42,295 nt of DNA from Streptomyces flavochromogenes. GTDB lineage: Bacteria; Actinomycetota; Actinomycetes; Streptomycetales; Streptomycetaceae. The translations under genes and the position numbers were made by a program. Of the stretch, positions 1 to 8,195 are shown one piece after another (position 1 is the stretch's first letter; every line of letters begins with the position of its first letter). The stretch covers positions 1 to 42,295 of the forward strand of contig NZ_JNZO01000046.1 in assembly GCF_000717595.1 (NCBI RefSeq), written 5' to 3'. A model generated the notes under the pieces. It did not search any database and had not been told where the DNA came from. It saw only the letters and a program-made list of their open reading frames with translations.

Positions 1-717
1 CGGCCTCGCGGGCAGAGAGACCGTCCGGGCCCGTGGCGAGTTCACGACGCAGCCGGGGCAGCGGTTCACTGGGGTCGAAGGGCAGCGCCTGGGGGGAGGC
101 CGCGAGCTGATCGAACGGTACGCGGGCACGCTGCGGCCGGACCACCGGCCGCTGCTCTCGCAGTTCCGCCTGGTCGACATGGCGCGCAAGGTGGTCGGCG
201 TGGGCAGTGTGGGAACTCGCTGCTGGATCGTCCTCATGCTCGGCAGGGACAAGGAGGATCCGCTGCCCGTCCAGGTCAAGGAGGCCGAGCGGTCGGTACT
301 CGCCGAGTACACCGGAGAGAGCGAGTACGACAACCAGGGTCAGCGCGTGGTCGTCGACAGCAGCTGATGCATGCCGCCAGTGAATCGTCCTCGGCTGGGA
401 GCGCGCCGCCGGCATCGACGGCCGCGAGCGGGACTTCTACGTACGGCAGTTGCGGGACTGGAAGGGCAGCGTCGACACCGCCGTGATGCTGCCCGAAGGC
501 GTGCGGATTCTCGGCGAGCTGTGCGGATTCTCGCTGGCCCGGGCACATGCCCGGTCGGGTGACCGGATCGCCATCGCGGCATACCTGGGCGGCGGCGACT
601 CCTTCGACCGGGCGTTGACCGACTTCGCGGAAACCTACGCGGACCAGAACGAGCGCGACCACATGGGCGCTGGTCGAGGCTGTCGACTCCGGTCGGCTTG
701 TCACGGAAGCCCCGTGA
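1..717 (+). pseudogene. DUF2252 family protein, broken remnant (5' end outside window)
   Basis: Reading three frames in turn gives the C-terminal half of a DUF2252 protein, a kinase-fold family of unknown function. Frame 2 gives ARKVVGVGSVGTR and QVKEAERSVL up to about 360. Then come short stretches reading QLMHAASE and GWERAAGIDGRERD. Frame 3 gives DWKGSVDTAVMLPEG and ARAHARSGDRIAIAAYLG (about 423-663). The last frame gives ALVEAVDSGRLVTEAP and a TGA at 715-717. At least three frameshifts are needed, near 360, 390 and 665, so the gene is inactive. The first 120 bases match the family poorly, so another lesion or the window edge may lie there. The family assignment rests on the VGVGSVGTR and HARSGDRIAIA motifs, which I recognise well. 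Confidence 0.8.
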
Positions 718-1177
718 AGCAGTTGTGCGTGGCGAAGAGTGTGAACGAGTCCTGCCTGGACAGATCCTGACGGTTGGTCGGGCATATGTGAACCCGGATG
801 CCTTCGGCGGGTGCTGCTCCAGGAGCTCGACGATCGTGCGGTGGAGCCGCTGGCGCCTCACGCGTGAAGATCCCGGCCTGCAGGGATGCCTGTGGCGACC
901 GCACCCCAGTCGAGCCGAACTGGCCCACCGCGATAAGCACCACGACAACGTCGCCACCCAGCCAACAAGCGGAGTTGCCGGAGATACTGCCGTGGTTCAG
1001 CGCGCCCCCTGGCGTGGAAGCCGAGTCGTGCGGATCCGCCTGCACGACACCTGCCTGCGGGCGCTGCGCATGCGTGTCACGGCAGAGCGCCGTGGCTGTC
1101 CGACCCGTATCCCGGCCACAGACGTCTCCGGCTGCGGAGTCTTTGACGGACACGCCGTCTCAGGCGCCCCAACACGG
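718..1177. other. Stretch without a recognisable gene
   Basis: Open frames exist on both strands, but none has a convincing ribosome-binding site or a sequence I recognise. It lies between two genuine coding traces and may be further degraded sequence. No strong inverted repeat was seen. Confidence 0.4.
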
Positions 1178-1507
1178 TCAGGAGTACCAGTCTGCCTCCG
1201 CCGGCCGCGCCCGCCGGGGCACCTCCCGGGCGACCATGGGACTGCGTTCGCCACCCGCGAGCAGGGTGCTCGTCGGGTCGCCACCGAGAGCGCCCGGGAG
1301 CGTCACCTCGACCGCGATGCCGCGAGGCGGGTCGGTCGGCAGGATCGTGGTCAGCACAGTCGTCTGGGCGTGGTGGCCATGTGCGCGGGCGGCGGCGACC
1401 TGCTTCCCGTCCACGAGGAGCTCCAGCTCCCGCCTCCCGCCCATCCGCAAGCCCACGGTGACCGAGCAGCCGGCGTGCTCGCAATGAAAGTGATACTCGC
1501 GGCCCAT
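1178..1507 (-). CDS. Hypothetical protein, 109 aa, N-terminal HFHCEHAGC motif
   Basis: The ATG at 1507 is preceded by AGGGAGG about 6 nt upstream, a good actinobacterial ribosome-binding site, which fixes the start although the frame stays open much further upstream. The product begins MGREYHFHCEHAGCSV and contains GRRELELLVDGKQVAAARAH and LPTDPPRGIAVEVTLPG, reading like a small beta-rich protein. The HxHCxxxxC pattern could bind a metal, but this is a guess. It looks like a small hypothetical seen in streptomycetes; I know no function. It stands alone between degraded stretches, with no clear operon partner. Confidence 0.6.
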   Translation of the reverse strand: MGREYHFHCEHAGCSVTVGLRMGGRRELELLVDGKQVAAARAHGHHAQTTVLTTILPTDPPRGIAVEVTLPGALGGDPTSTLLAGGERSPMVAREVPRRARPAEADWYS

Positions 1508-2013
1508 GATCGCCTCCCTGGAGCGCCTGGCAACAAGTCCCTTCCCTCCATCGTGACACCGGACGGCGGCTGCGCCAGCCCTGGACTCGCTCCCGCGGCC
1601 CTCACCGCTACGCCCCTCTCCCCACGACCGCACCACGGTCGCCACGCACCGGCGGGCGCTGGCTGTCGTTCCTCCCGGACACCGACAGCCACCGCGACCA
1701 GATCGCCGCGCCTCCCTGCTGAGCGCCCCACTCACAAGCTGCTCCCCCTGCACATGGGGATCAAGGGGCCACTCTCGCCGCGCGAGCAGTACGCACCCCG
1801 TCGGCGCGATGGGTGGGCACGGTCGACGGCAGCCAGTGACGATGGGGGAGGAAGATCCGCATCGCAGCCCGTGGAAGGTCGATGCGCATGACGCAGAAGT
1901 GGGAACCGACCCATGAATGGTCAGGCCGCTACAGCTCCACGGGCGGTGTGCACGGCGCGGGTGGCCAACCTGGCCTCGGACGGCCGCGCCGACACCGCCC
2001 ATGTACTGAGCCT
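1508..2013. other. Stretch without a recognisable gene
   Basis: About 500 bases between the small minus-strand gene and the first recognisable part of the arylsulfatase remnant. The missing N-terminal two thirds of the sulfatase, including its catalytic Cys/Ser motif, are not found here. No RNA gene or strong repeat was seen. Confidence 0.4.
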
Positions 2014-2895
2014 GCCCATCGCGACCACGACGGATGGCGCGCCGTATGCCCCTGGCCCGGCCCGTCCTTCACCGAGGCGCGCCAGCCGTTCGGCACCCCC
2101 ATCAGTTCGGAGACCCTCTCCGAACTGGATGCCAACTCCTGGGAGCTGCACCACATCGACGAGGACTTCGCGGAGACCCGCGACCTCGCCGCCGAACACT
2201 GCGACAAGGCCATCGAGTTGATCTCCCTGTGGTACGTGGAGGCCGGCAAGTACGGCGTGCTGCCCATCGACGGGAGCGCCCTCGCGCAGATGACCGTCGA
2301 ACGACCGACGATCGCCACGGCGCGGACCAGCTACACCTTCCGGCCCGGCACCCAGTCCCTGCCGCCGTCCCGTCGCTCCGAGGGTGCTCTCAACCGTCCG
2401 CACAGCGTCACCGCCGACGTGGAGATCTCCGCCGACGGCGCCGAGGGTGTCCTGATGAGTCAGGGCTCGATGGCCGGCGGCTGAAGCTTCTACATCAAGG
2501 ACGGCAGACTGACATACGTGCACAACTACCTGCGGCGAGGCTTCTACACCGTCACCTCGACGGATGCGGTGCCCGCAGGCCGCCACGAGCTGCGTTTCGA
2601 ATTCGAACCGACGGGCAAGCCCGATCTCTCCGCCGGCAAGGGCGCGCCGGGGCGCGCCCGGCTCTACGTCGACCGCCAACTGGTGGCAGAGGCGGACCTC
2701 CCGGTGACCACCCCCGTCATGTTCAACCCCGGCGGCCTGACATGCGGCGCCAATCCCGGCCAGCCGGTCACACCCCGACTATCAGGCACCGTTCCGTTTC
2801 AGCGCCACGATCCACACCGTGACCGTCGACCTGTCCGGCGAACTCATCGTCGACGCGGACAGCGAGATGCGCATGCACATGGCCCGGCAGTATAG
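2014..2895 (+). pseudogene. Arylsulfatase C-terminal remnant
   Basis: The C-terminal third of a family S1 sulfatase is readable: HRDHDGWRAVCPWPGPSF, then WELHHIDEDFAETRDLAAEH, WYVEAGKYGVLPIDG and a beta-rich tail with TADVEISADGAEGVL and GRARLYVDRQLVAEADLP. The N-terminal alkaline-phosphatase-like domain with the formylglycine site is absent. In frame, TGA at 2482-2484 replaces the Trp of the usual GGWS motif. An extra C in the C run at about 2773-2776 shifts the frame, after which the tail continues as ATIHTVTVDLSGE and ends MARQ near 2890. A nonsense codon, a frameshift and a missing catalytic domain mean it is dead. Intact members cleave sulfate esters. Confidence 0.8.
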
Positions 2896-2931
2896 GATCC
2901 GCTCGACACCCAGCAGGCTGCTCGGGCACAT

Positions 2932-2972
2932 GAGAGGCGCCCGACCTGGGCTTTGCCCGCCAGGTGCCTCTC
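2932..2972. terminator. Strong hairpin, probable terminator
   Basis: GAGAGGC (2932-2938) pairs with GCCTCTC (2966-2972), and inside it ACCTGG (2944-2949) pairs with CCAGGT (2960-2965), with a 5-nt bulge on the left arm. It lies just after the arylsulfatase remnant and downstream of the convergent gad gene. No U-tract follows, which is usual for streptomycete terminators. Confidence 0.55.
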
Positions 2973-3074
2973 GCTCACTCCACCTGGGAACGGTTCGCGT
3001 CTGCGTCGAAACTGTCGGAGTGCAGCAGGACACCAGCCGCACCGGATGCGCCGTCGGAGCCGATCTCGCACGGG

Positions 3075-3106
3075 GCCTCACCGGAGTTCGCTCTCTCTGG
3101 TGAGGC
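3075..3106. terminator. Hairpin between convergent genes, probable terminator
   Basis: GCCTCACC (3075-3082) pairs perfectly with GGTGAGGC (3099-3106). Inside the loop GAG-TTCG-CTC forms a second short stem with a stable TTCG tetraloop. It is the second of three consecutive hairpins in this gap. Confidence 0.5.
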
Positions 3107-3135
3107 TTCGTCGTCTCACGCGCCACTCTGATTAC

Positions 3136-3166
3136 CAGGCCCGACTCTCCTGGGCCCGAGGGCCTG
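3136..3166. terminator. Third hairpin of the 2932-3166 cluster
   Basis: CAGGCCC (3136-3142) pairs with GGGCCTG (3160-3166); the loop contains GGGCCC, which could pair with either arm. It lies 131 nt beyond the stop codon of gad. No coding sequence was recognised between 2896 and 3297. Confidence 0.4.
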
Positions 3167-3297
3167 ACCGCGAATGACACACACGTTATGGACCGGCAGG
3201 GCGCCTGGGACGGTACTTCCAGCCCGGGCCTGGTGATGCCCGCCGAGACAGCGTGTACGGAGGGCGTGCACAGGCGTGCACCTGGGGGCGGAGCGCA

Positions 3298-4662
3298 TCA
3301 GTAGCCGGTGCCGCGCTTGACCTGGGCCCGCTCGGTCCTATGGGTCGCACCCTTTTCGTCCAACGTGCGACACGCGTCATCAATGTCCTGACCCAGGCGA
3401 TCGATCTGCTCGCGGCTGAGGGTCTCCTTGACCAAAGCACGCATGATCTTCACCCGCTCCGCGTTGGGCGGGAGCGTGTACGCCGGCACCATCCAGCCGC
3501 GCTCGGCCGCAAGTTGCCAGGCGACGTCGGACTCGTCGTAGGCGTGCTGGCCGGCGAGGCGGAAGGCGACCAGCGGCAGCTGCTCGAGGTCGCTCCCGAT
3601 CACCTCGAAGCGGCCGCCGCTGCGCAGGTTGTCCGCCAACGCGTGGGCGTTCTCCTGCATGATCTTCATGACGTAGGTGTAGCCCTGGCGACCGAGCCGA
3701 ACGAAGTTGTAGTACTGCGCGAGCACCATCGACGCGCCGGTGGAGAAGTTCAGGGTGAACGTCGCGTCGGTCTTGCCCAAGTAGTTTTCCTCGAAAACGA
3801 GATCCTTGGCCAGGTCGGACTCCTCGCGGAAGACCAGCCAGCCGATACCGGGATAGACCAGGCCGTACTTGTGCCCCGAGACATTGATGGAGCGGACCTG
3901 CTCCAGCCGGAAGTCCCATTTCGAGTCCGGGTAGAGGAAGGGCCACACAAAAGCCCCGCTGGCTCCATCGACGTGGATCGGGATGTCGAGGTCTCGCTCC
4001 TTGCGGATGTCCCGCAGGAGCTTGTCGATCCCGACCACGTCGTCCTTGTGGCCGGTGAACGTGGTGCCGAGGACGGCGACGACGCCGATCGTGTTCTCGT
4101 CGAGGTGAGGTTCCACGTCCTCCGGGCCGATCGTGTACTTACCCTCGGCGAGCGGCACGATCCGCGGCTCGACGTCGAAGTAGCGGCAGAACTTCTCCCA
4201 CACGACATGGACGTCCCCGCCGAAGACCAAGTTCGGTTGGTCGACCGACAGTTTGGCCGCCTGGCGGCGCTCCCGCCACTTCCACTTCAGCGACAGCGCA
4301 CCGAGCATGATCGCCTCGGACGAACCCTGGGTCCGACATCCGGTCGTCCTGCCCGGCGCGTTGAAGAGATCGGCAAGCATGCGCACACAACGCTGCTCGA
4401 TCTCGGCGGAAATCGGGTACTCCGCGTGGTCGATGAAATTGCGGTGGAGGTTCTCGGCGATCAGCCGTTGCGCCTCCGGCTCCATCCACGTGGTGACAAA
4501 CGTGGCGAGGTTGCGCTGCGGGTCACCCTCCATGGCGAGATCCACATCCACGAGCCTCATCGCATCCGTCGCGGACATGCCCTCCGCGGGGAAAGCCTCC
4601 GAGGGAGCGGGAACGGTCAGGAATCGGTTGCCAAAAAGAGCCATGTCATCACGCTTGGTCAT
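3298..4662 (-). CDS. gadB: Glutamate decarboxylase (PLP-dependent)
   Basis: A 454-residue group II PLP-dependent decarboxylase that would convert glutamate to GABA and CO2, consuming a cytoplasmic proton. The length matches the family (E. coli GadB is 466). Visible motifs are TQGSSEAIMLG (about 112-122, cofactor phosphate region), HVDGASGAF (about 230-238) and SGHKYGLVYPG (about 263-273), where Lys265 should form the Schiff base with PLP. The usual GCSTTGSSEA motif reads GCRTQGSSEA here, a mild deviation. The start is uncertain: ATG at 4662 (MTKRDDMALF) or 4644 (MALF); neither has a clear ribosome-binding site. No GABA antiporter is nearby. It stands alone among decayed genes yet is fully open, so it appears to be maintained. 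Acid or anaerobic stress roles are family knowledge. Confidence 0.93.
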   Translation of the reverse strand: MTKRDDMALFGNRFLTVPAPSEAFPAEGMSATDAMRLVDVDLAMEGDPQRNLATFVTTWMEPEAQRLIAENLHRNFIDHAEYPISAEIEQRCVRMLADLFNAPGRTTGCRTQGSSEAIMLGALSLKWKWRERRQAAKLSVDQPNLVFGGDVHVVWEKFCRYFDVEPRIVPLAEGKYTIGPEDVEPHLDENTIGVVAVLGTTFTGHKDDVVGIDKLLRDIRKERDLDIPIHVDGASGAFVWPFLYPDSKWDFRLEQVRSINVSGHKYGLVYPGIGWLVFREESDLAKDLVFEENYLGKTDATFTLNFSTGASMVLAQYYNFVRLGRQGYTYVMKIMQENAHALADNLRSGGRFEVIGSDLEQLPLVAFRLAGQHAYDESDVAWQLAAERGWMVPAYTLPPNAERVKIMRALVKETLSREQIDRLGQDIDDACRTLDEKGATHRTERAQVKRGTGY

Positions 4663-5278
4663 GCGCCGATTCAAACAGCGCCGGACACCGCTTCTACGAC
4701 GGACACGCCGAGGCGGAACGGCGCAGGGCTCGGCCATGAACGAGCAGTGCCATCGCCGCTGCTTCGAACACAAATTCCAGCGAAAACGGCGACGTGAGGG
4801 CAGTAGGAAACGGCAGCTGTAGTGCGATGGCCACAACTTGGGGAGGCACTCCAGTAGTCACGTCGCATGCGCCTCTCCCCGTTCTTGCCTGTCGGCGCCC
4901 ATGTCCCTCGGCGCTCCCGTCGGGACTCCGGCCAGGGACCGCGCCGGCGGGGCGGTCCCATGGGCGGCGTCGAACAGCCAGCAAGCAGCCCCGAAGTCCT
5001 CACCCGGGTCACCGACGTCCCGCCCCGGACGGCCGACGCAGGCACCTTCCCGCAGCAGAACCCTCGTGGAGCTGTGGCAGCCAGCCCCGCCTCCAGGCCA
5101 CCTGTGGAGGTCCCGACCAAGATCCGGACCACACCCGGACCGTGACGCTGACCGACGGTACGACGGCGATCGCTTCTGCAGGTCAACACCGATGCTGCCG
5201 GTGTACCACCAGCAGGCCAAGAATCTTCTCGCGTCTTACTCGCCGAAGAGGCTCGGCTTCTTCTAGGGGCACAGAGAA
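4663..5278. other. Stretch without a recognisable gene, upstream of gad
   Basis: About 600 bases that must hold the gad promoter near 4663. CCTCCA/TGGAGG (around 5090-5112) can form a short stem. No coding frame with a ribosome-binding site and family resemblance was found on either strand. Confidence 0.4.
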
Positions 5279-5317
5279 GGGCGCTTGAACTGGGCTTATA
5301 CCCAGGCAGGCGCGCCC
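5279..5317. terminator. Hairpin downstream of the integrase remnant
   Basis: GGGCGC (5279-5284) pairs with GCGCCC (5312-5317), and inside it CTGGG (5290-5294) pairs with CCCAG (5301-5305). It lies 28 nt beyond the 3' end of the minus-strand integrase remnant, so it may be its terminator. I saw no tRNA gene here that could have been an attachment site. Confidence 0.4.
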
Positions 5318-5345
5318 ATCAGTCACGTCAGCCAGCACGAGATGG

Positions 5346-5828
5346 TTATGCGGTGTGACTCCCATTTTCTCCCACTGCCATCCCACTCCTGACCAGCTCT
5401 TCCGGTCTATTTCCGGCCCAATTCCGGTCCGGCTGACGGGGTGGCACCCGACTGACGCGATCCCATTCCTCCATGGACTGCTCGATCAGACGGTTCGCCT
5501 GCCGTCGAACGCCGTCCAGGAACTTGGCGTAGAAGCGGAAGAGGACCTCGATGCTCTGACCGGCTCTGCGAGCGCATTCAGCCGGGTCCACACCGGAGTA
5601 CAGCCAGAAGGAGATGCCGGCATGGCGAAGGTCGTAGGGCCGCTTGGCCAGGCCTGAGGCAAGTTCCATGCGCGTCAAGGCATGCTTCCTAGCCCGCGCC
5701 CACGTCAGACCGTAGGCCGATGCCTCCACGTAGTTCCCTTACCGGTTCCGGAACAGGCGACCATCCGGCTCCACGCCGAACCTCTCTGTGTGGGCGACAA
5801 GCATGCGGACGAACGGCGGCCGGACGCG
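5346..5828 (-). pseudogene. Tyrosine recombinase (phage-type integrase), C-terminal remnant
   Basis: Only the C-terminal catalytic part remains. From the upstream end it reads RPPFVRMLVAHTERFGV, PDGRLFRNR, an in-frame TAA at 5739-5741, then YVEASAYGLTWARARKHAL, PYDLRHAGISFWLYSGVDP and RAGQSIEVLFRFYAKFLDG. LRHA carries the box II Arg and His of the active site, and the Tyr of FRFYAKF is a plausible nucleophile. The N-terminal DNA-binding domain and the first catalytic Arg are absent. At its upstream end the homology stops exactly where the oppositely oriented polX remnant begins. This is a dead integration or excision enzyme, probably from an integrative element that entered polX. Confidence 0.75.
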
Positions 5829-6493
5829 TGAGGCGCCGCCCTGCAGTGCTTAACCGGCTCGAAGGCGCATACCATCCACACCCCCACGATCGCCGTCAAC
5901 TCGGGGCTGAAGCTCTCCGAGTACGGCCTGTTCGAGACGGGGAATGGCAAGCGAATCGCCTCCCGCACCGAGGAGGAGGTGTACGCCCGGCTCGGCCCGC
6001 CGTGGATCCCGCCAACGCTGGGCGAGGATTGCGGCGAGATCGAAGCGGCTCTCCGCGGGGGAGCTGCCCGAGGTGGTTACGGAGGGCGACATCAAGGGCG
6101 ACCTGCACACCCGTCGGCTCGTCCGCGCCTGCGAGGACCCCCAAGTCGACATCATCGACCATCCCACCACCCACCTCATCGGCAAGCGGCCGGGCATCGA
6201 CGCATACCTCGACGAGGTGTTCGCCGCCTGCGCCCGCACCGGCACCGCCCCGGAGATCGTCGCCCAGCCCGACCGTGTCGACCTGGGCGACGAGGACATC
6301 CCCAGCGCAAGAAGTCACGGGGTGAAGTCCGCCATCGACACCGACGCCCACTCCATCCCCCAGCTCGCCTACCTCCGCTACGGCGTCGGCACGGCGCAAC
6401 GGATGGCTCACCCCCGACGACGTCATCAACACCTGGCCGCTGCGGCGGCTGCGGCGATTCCTGCGCAGAGGCCGAACGGACCGAGTGAGCTGA
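5829..6493 (+). pseudogene. polX: DNA polymerase X/PHP-domain (PolX) remnant with internal deletion
   Basis: The frame opens at the integrase junction with GAALQCLTGSKAHTIHT, where the Pol X palm normally reads QYFTGSKAHN, and continues through GLKLSEYGLFETGNG, RIASRTEEEVYARLG and IPPTLGEDCGEIEAALRG. The frame shifts near 6060. GDIKGDLHT, the start of the PHP metallo-phosphoesterase domain, is then joined straight to RRLVRACEDPQVDII, so roughly 110-120 residues, including most PHP metal ligands, are deleted. HGVKSAIDTDAHS and a final frameshifted tail reading LTPDDVINTWPLRRLRRFL follow, with a stop at 6491-6493. The 5' half of the gene is missing. Intact PolX acts in gap-filling DNA repair; this copy cannot. 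Confidence 0.82.
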
Positions 6494-6501
6494 GTGCGCA
6501 C

Positions 6502-6939
6502 TCACACATCGAGCGTCACCGAGCAGGTTCAGCCGTCCGGACCACGGTTCAGCGCCAGTCCGTGCAGCGTGACGGCTTTCGGCGCGGCGCCGGTCACCGG
6601 AAGCGACCCGGCGTCGGCCATCTGGAATACGCCCTTCACGCCGCGGTCGACGGGGGCGAGTTCCACGTCGACCGGGACCTCGCCCACCATGTCCAGCCGG
6701 TAGACGACCTCGTCCAGGAGCGCGACGAGGACGTCCTCGTCCCGCTCCGCCCGTATTTCCACGTCCCGGCGGCGGACACCCGCCGCCCCCGTCAAGTTTA
6801 GGAACGACGCGCAGACGCCTCGTACGGCCTGTGCCAGGCACTCCTCCCGGGTGGGGGCCCATGCCTCCACCCGCAAATCCGCCGTATGCGGCACATCGCG
6901 AAACCCACTGCGGCCAGCCGCACGGTCCGGTCCCTTCAC
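6502..6939 (-). pseudogene. Archease family protein with premature TGA near the C-terminus
   Basis: The frame from GTG 6939 reads GFRDVPHTADLRVEAWAPT, EECLAQAVRGVCASFL, RDEDVLVALLDEVVYRLD and GAAPKAVTLHGLALNRGPDG, the archease fold. Archeases bind a metal through Asp/His residues (the HTAD motif is present) and help the RNA ligase RtcB turn over; no rtcB is in this window. The family normally continues WTCSVTLDV. Here TGA at 6529-6531 stands in place of that Trp, and TCSVTLDV and the natural TGA (6502-6504) are still readable after it. The protein therefore loses about nine residues, including the last strand, and may be inactive or partly active. The GTG start has a G-rich AGGGGGGA about 10 nt upstream. 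The same frame is open from 7275, so a fusion with the CBS piece is possible. Confidence 0.75.
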
Positions 6940-7086
6940 GCCCCTGTCCCCCCTCGCGCGTCGCGTCCGGCGGTCAGAGAAAAGCCGTGCCACGGTAGCC
7001 CCACCGGGGCGGCAGCCCGGGCAACACCGTGCCGGCCTGGGGACGCCGATCCGCCGGCTCCTCCCGCACCGGATGACCGGCCAGGG

Positions 7087-7275
7087 AGCAACGATGTCGA
7101 CCGCCATCAGCACCCCGGCAAGACGCCCGTCCTCGGCAAGCGCCGGAAGGGCATCGGCGCCGGTGTACGTCATCATGTCGACCGCGTGGCGTACGGTCTG
7201 CTCCACGTGCACGAGCACCGGCCGATGCCACCAGGCCAGGGAGCTCGGTTCCAGCCACCAGCCCCCACTCGTCAT
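7087..7275 (-). pseudogene. Single CBS-domain fragment in frame with the archease
   Basis: The ATG at 7275 has GAAGGA 8-9 nt upstream, so this is a real translation start. Residues 18-63 read PVLVHVEQTVRHAVDMMTY and ADALPALAEDGRLAGVLMAV, ending VDIVA: one half of a CBS (Bateman) pair. CBS pairs bind adenosine nucleotides. No second CBS motif follows; the frame runs through Arg/Pro-rich sequence that looks non-coding and then into the archease. It is probably a remnant of a CBS gene truncated after its first motif. An expressed CBS-archease fusion is the alternative. Confidence 0.45.
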
Positions 7276-7734
7276 CCAGTCTTCCTTCGATCCACGGGAC
7301 TCGCAGCGGGCCGAACGGCCCTTCCCGGGGGCTGACAGGTCCGCCTATCGGATCGGCGCGACGACGACGCGCAGCATGAGCAGTCCTGAGAATCATCGTT
7401 CCGCGGAGGTGAACCGCGACCCGCACCTCGCTGGTCCGCCGGTGGGAAAGGCGTGCGGCGGCGGTCCGACACATCGGAAGCGGCAGCGCCGGATCACGCC
7501 GTACGCCACCGATGAACAGCGCCCCTTTCGAGTCCGCGTACAGGCAGGGGGCGAACAGAAGAGCCGGAGCGAACCGCATTGACACCGCCGGGGTGGTTCG
7601 CCTCCGGACGAGTGCGGTCAGGGCATCATGCTGTTGGTCGCGGCCCGGCCCGAACCGCCCGTACAGCAGCACGACGACCGGGGCCGGACACGTGCCGGCG
7701 AGGTCGTCATCATCGGATCAGTGAGGTGGAGAGC
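7276..7734. other. Stretch without a convincing gene
   Basis: A minus-strand frame around 7400-7580 begins MRFAPALLFAPCLYADSKG, faintly signal-peptide-like, but I recognise nothing and see no ribosome-binding site that settles it. The plus strand just before 7735 should carry the promoter of the DUF302 gene. Confidence 0.35.
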
Positions 7735-8133
7735 ATGCCGTACGACCGCACCGTCAAGCCGGCGGGGACCTTCGAGGCGACCGTGGAGGCCGTTCGCCGT
7801 GCACTGGAGGAGCAGGGCTTCGGCATCCTGACCGAGATCGACGTCCAGGCCACGCTCAAGGCGAAGCTCGGCCACGACATGGAGCCCTATCTGATCCTCG
7901 GGGCATGCAATCCCCCGCTCGCCCGGCAGGCGCTGGACGCCGACCGCTCGGTCGGGCTGCTCCTGCCCTGCAATGTCGTGGTCCGCACCGACGGCGACCG
8001 GGTGATCGTCCAGGCGATCGACCCCTCGACCATGGTCGCTCTCACCGGCGTCGACGCCATGGCCCCGGTCGCGGAGGAGGCTACTCGCCGCCTCGACGCC
8101 GCACTCGCCTCCCTCGCGGAAGGCGGTTCGTGA
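7735..8133 (+). CDS. DUF302 domain-containing protein
   Basis: A 132-residue protein starting MPYDRTVKPAGTFEATVEA, with GAGGTGGAG just upstream of the ATG. EEQGFGILTEIDVQATLKAKLG, MEPYLILGACNPPLA and GLLLPCNVVVRTDGD are characteristic of DUF302, a small alpha/beta domain of unknown biochemical function often found near redox, sulfur or metal-stress genes. It fills the usual family length and has no signal peptide, so it should be cytoplasmic. The lone Cys in LGACNPPLA and the one in LLPCNVV are typical of the family; a redox or metal role is only a guess. It converges with the flavodoxin-like gene across a strong hairpin. Confidence 0.88.
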   Translation: MPYDRTVKPAGTFEATVEAVRRALEEQGFGILTEIDVQATLKAKLGHDMEPYLILGACNPPLARQALDADRSVGLLLPCNVVVRTDGDRVIVQAIDPSTMVALTGVDAMAPVAEEATRRLDAALASLAEGGS

Positions 8134-8151
8134 GCGGGCCAACGCCGTGCC

Positions 8152-8184
8152 GGCCGACCTGCCCTCCGCGAGGGCCGGTCGGCC
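8152..8184. terminator. Bidirectional terminator hairpin
   Basis: GGCCGACC (8152-8159) pairs with GGTCGGCC (8177-8184), and CCCTC (8162-8166) with GAGGG (8170-8174), leaving a CGC loop and a 2x2 internal mismatch. It lies in the 62-nt gap between the convergent DUF302 and flavodoxin-like genes. Confidence 0.75.
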
Positions 8185-8195
8185 GTGGGAGGCCA

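Noticed and set aside
698..1891. A 397-codon plus-strand open frame
   Set aside because: Composition is Arg/Pro-rich shadow type, it has no ribosome-binding site or family resemblance, and it runs antisense through the better-supported gene at 1178-1507.
3253..4797. A 514-codon plus-strand open frame opposite gad
   Set aside because: It is the antisense shadow of the glutamate decarboxylase gene, whose motifs are unambiguous.
5279..5317. Possible attachment site next to the integrase remnant
   Set aside because: No tRNA gene and no second copy of the sequence in the window; a hairpin terminator explains it more simply.
2014..6939. TGA in Trp positions (arylsulfatase, archease) as a sign of stop-codon recoding
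   Set aside because: Intact genes in the window end with TGA and use TGG for Trp, and the arylsulfatase has other lesions; mutation is the simpler explanation.
8172..8185. GGGCCGGTCGGCCG, one base from the box at 34331
   Set aside because: It forms the right arm of the hairpin between two convergent genes and is not in a promoter region, so it is better explained as a terminator.
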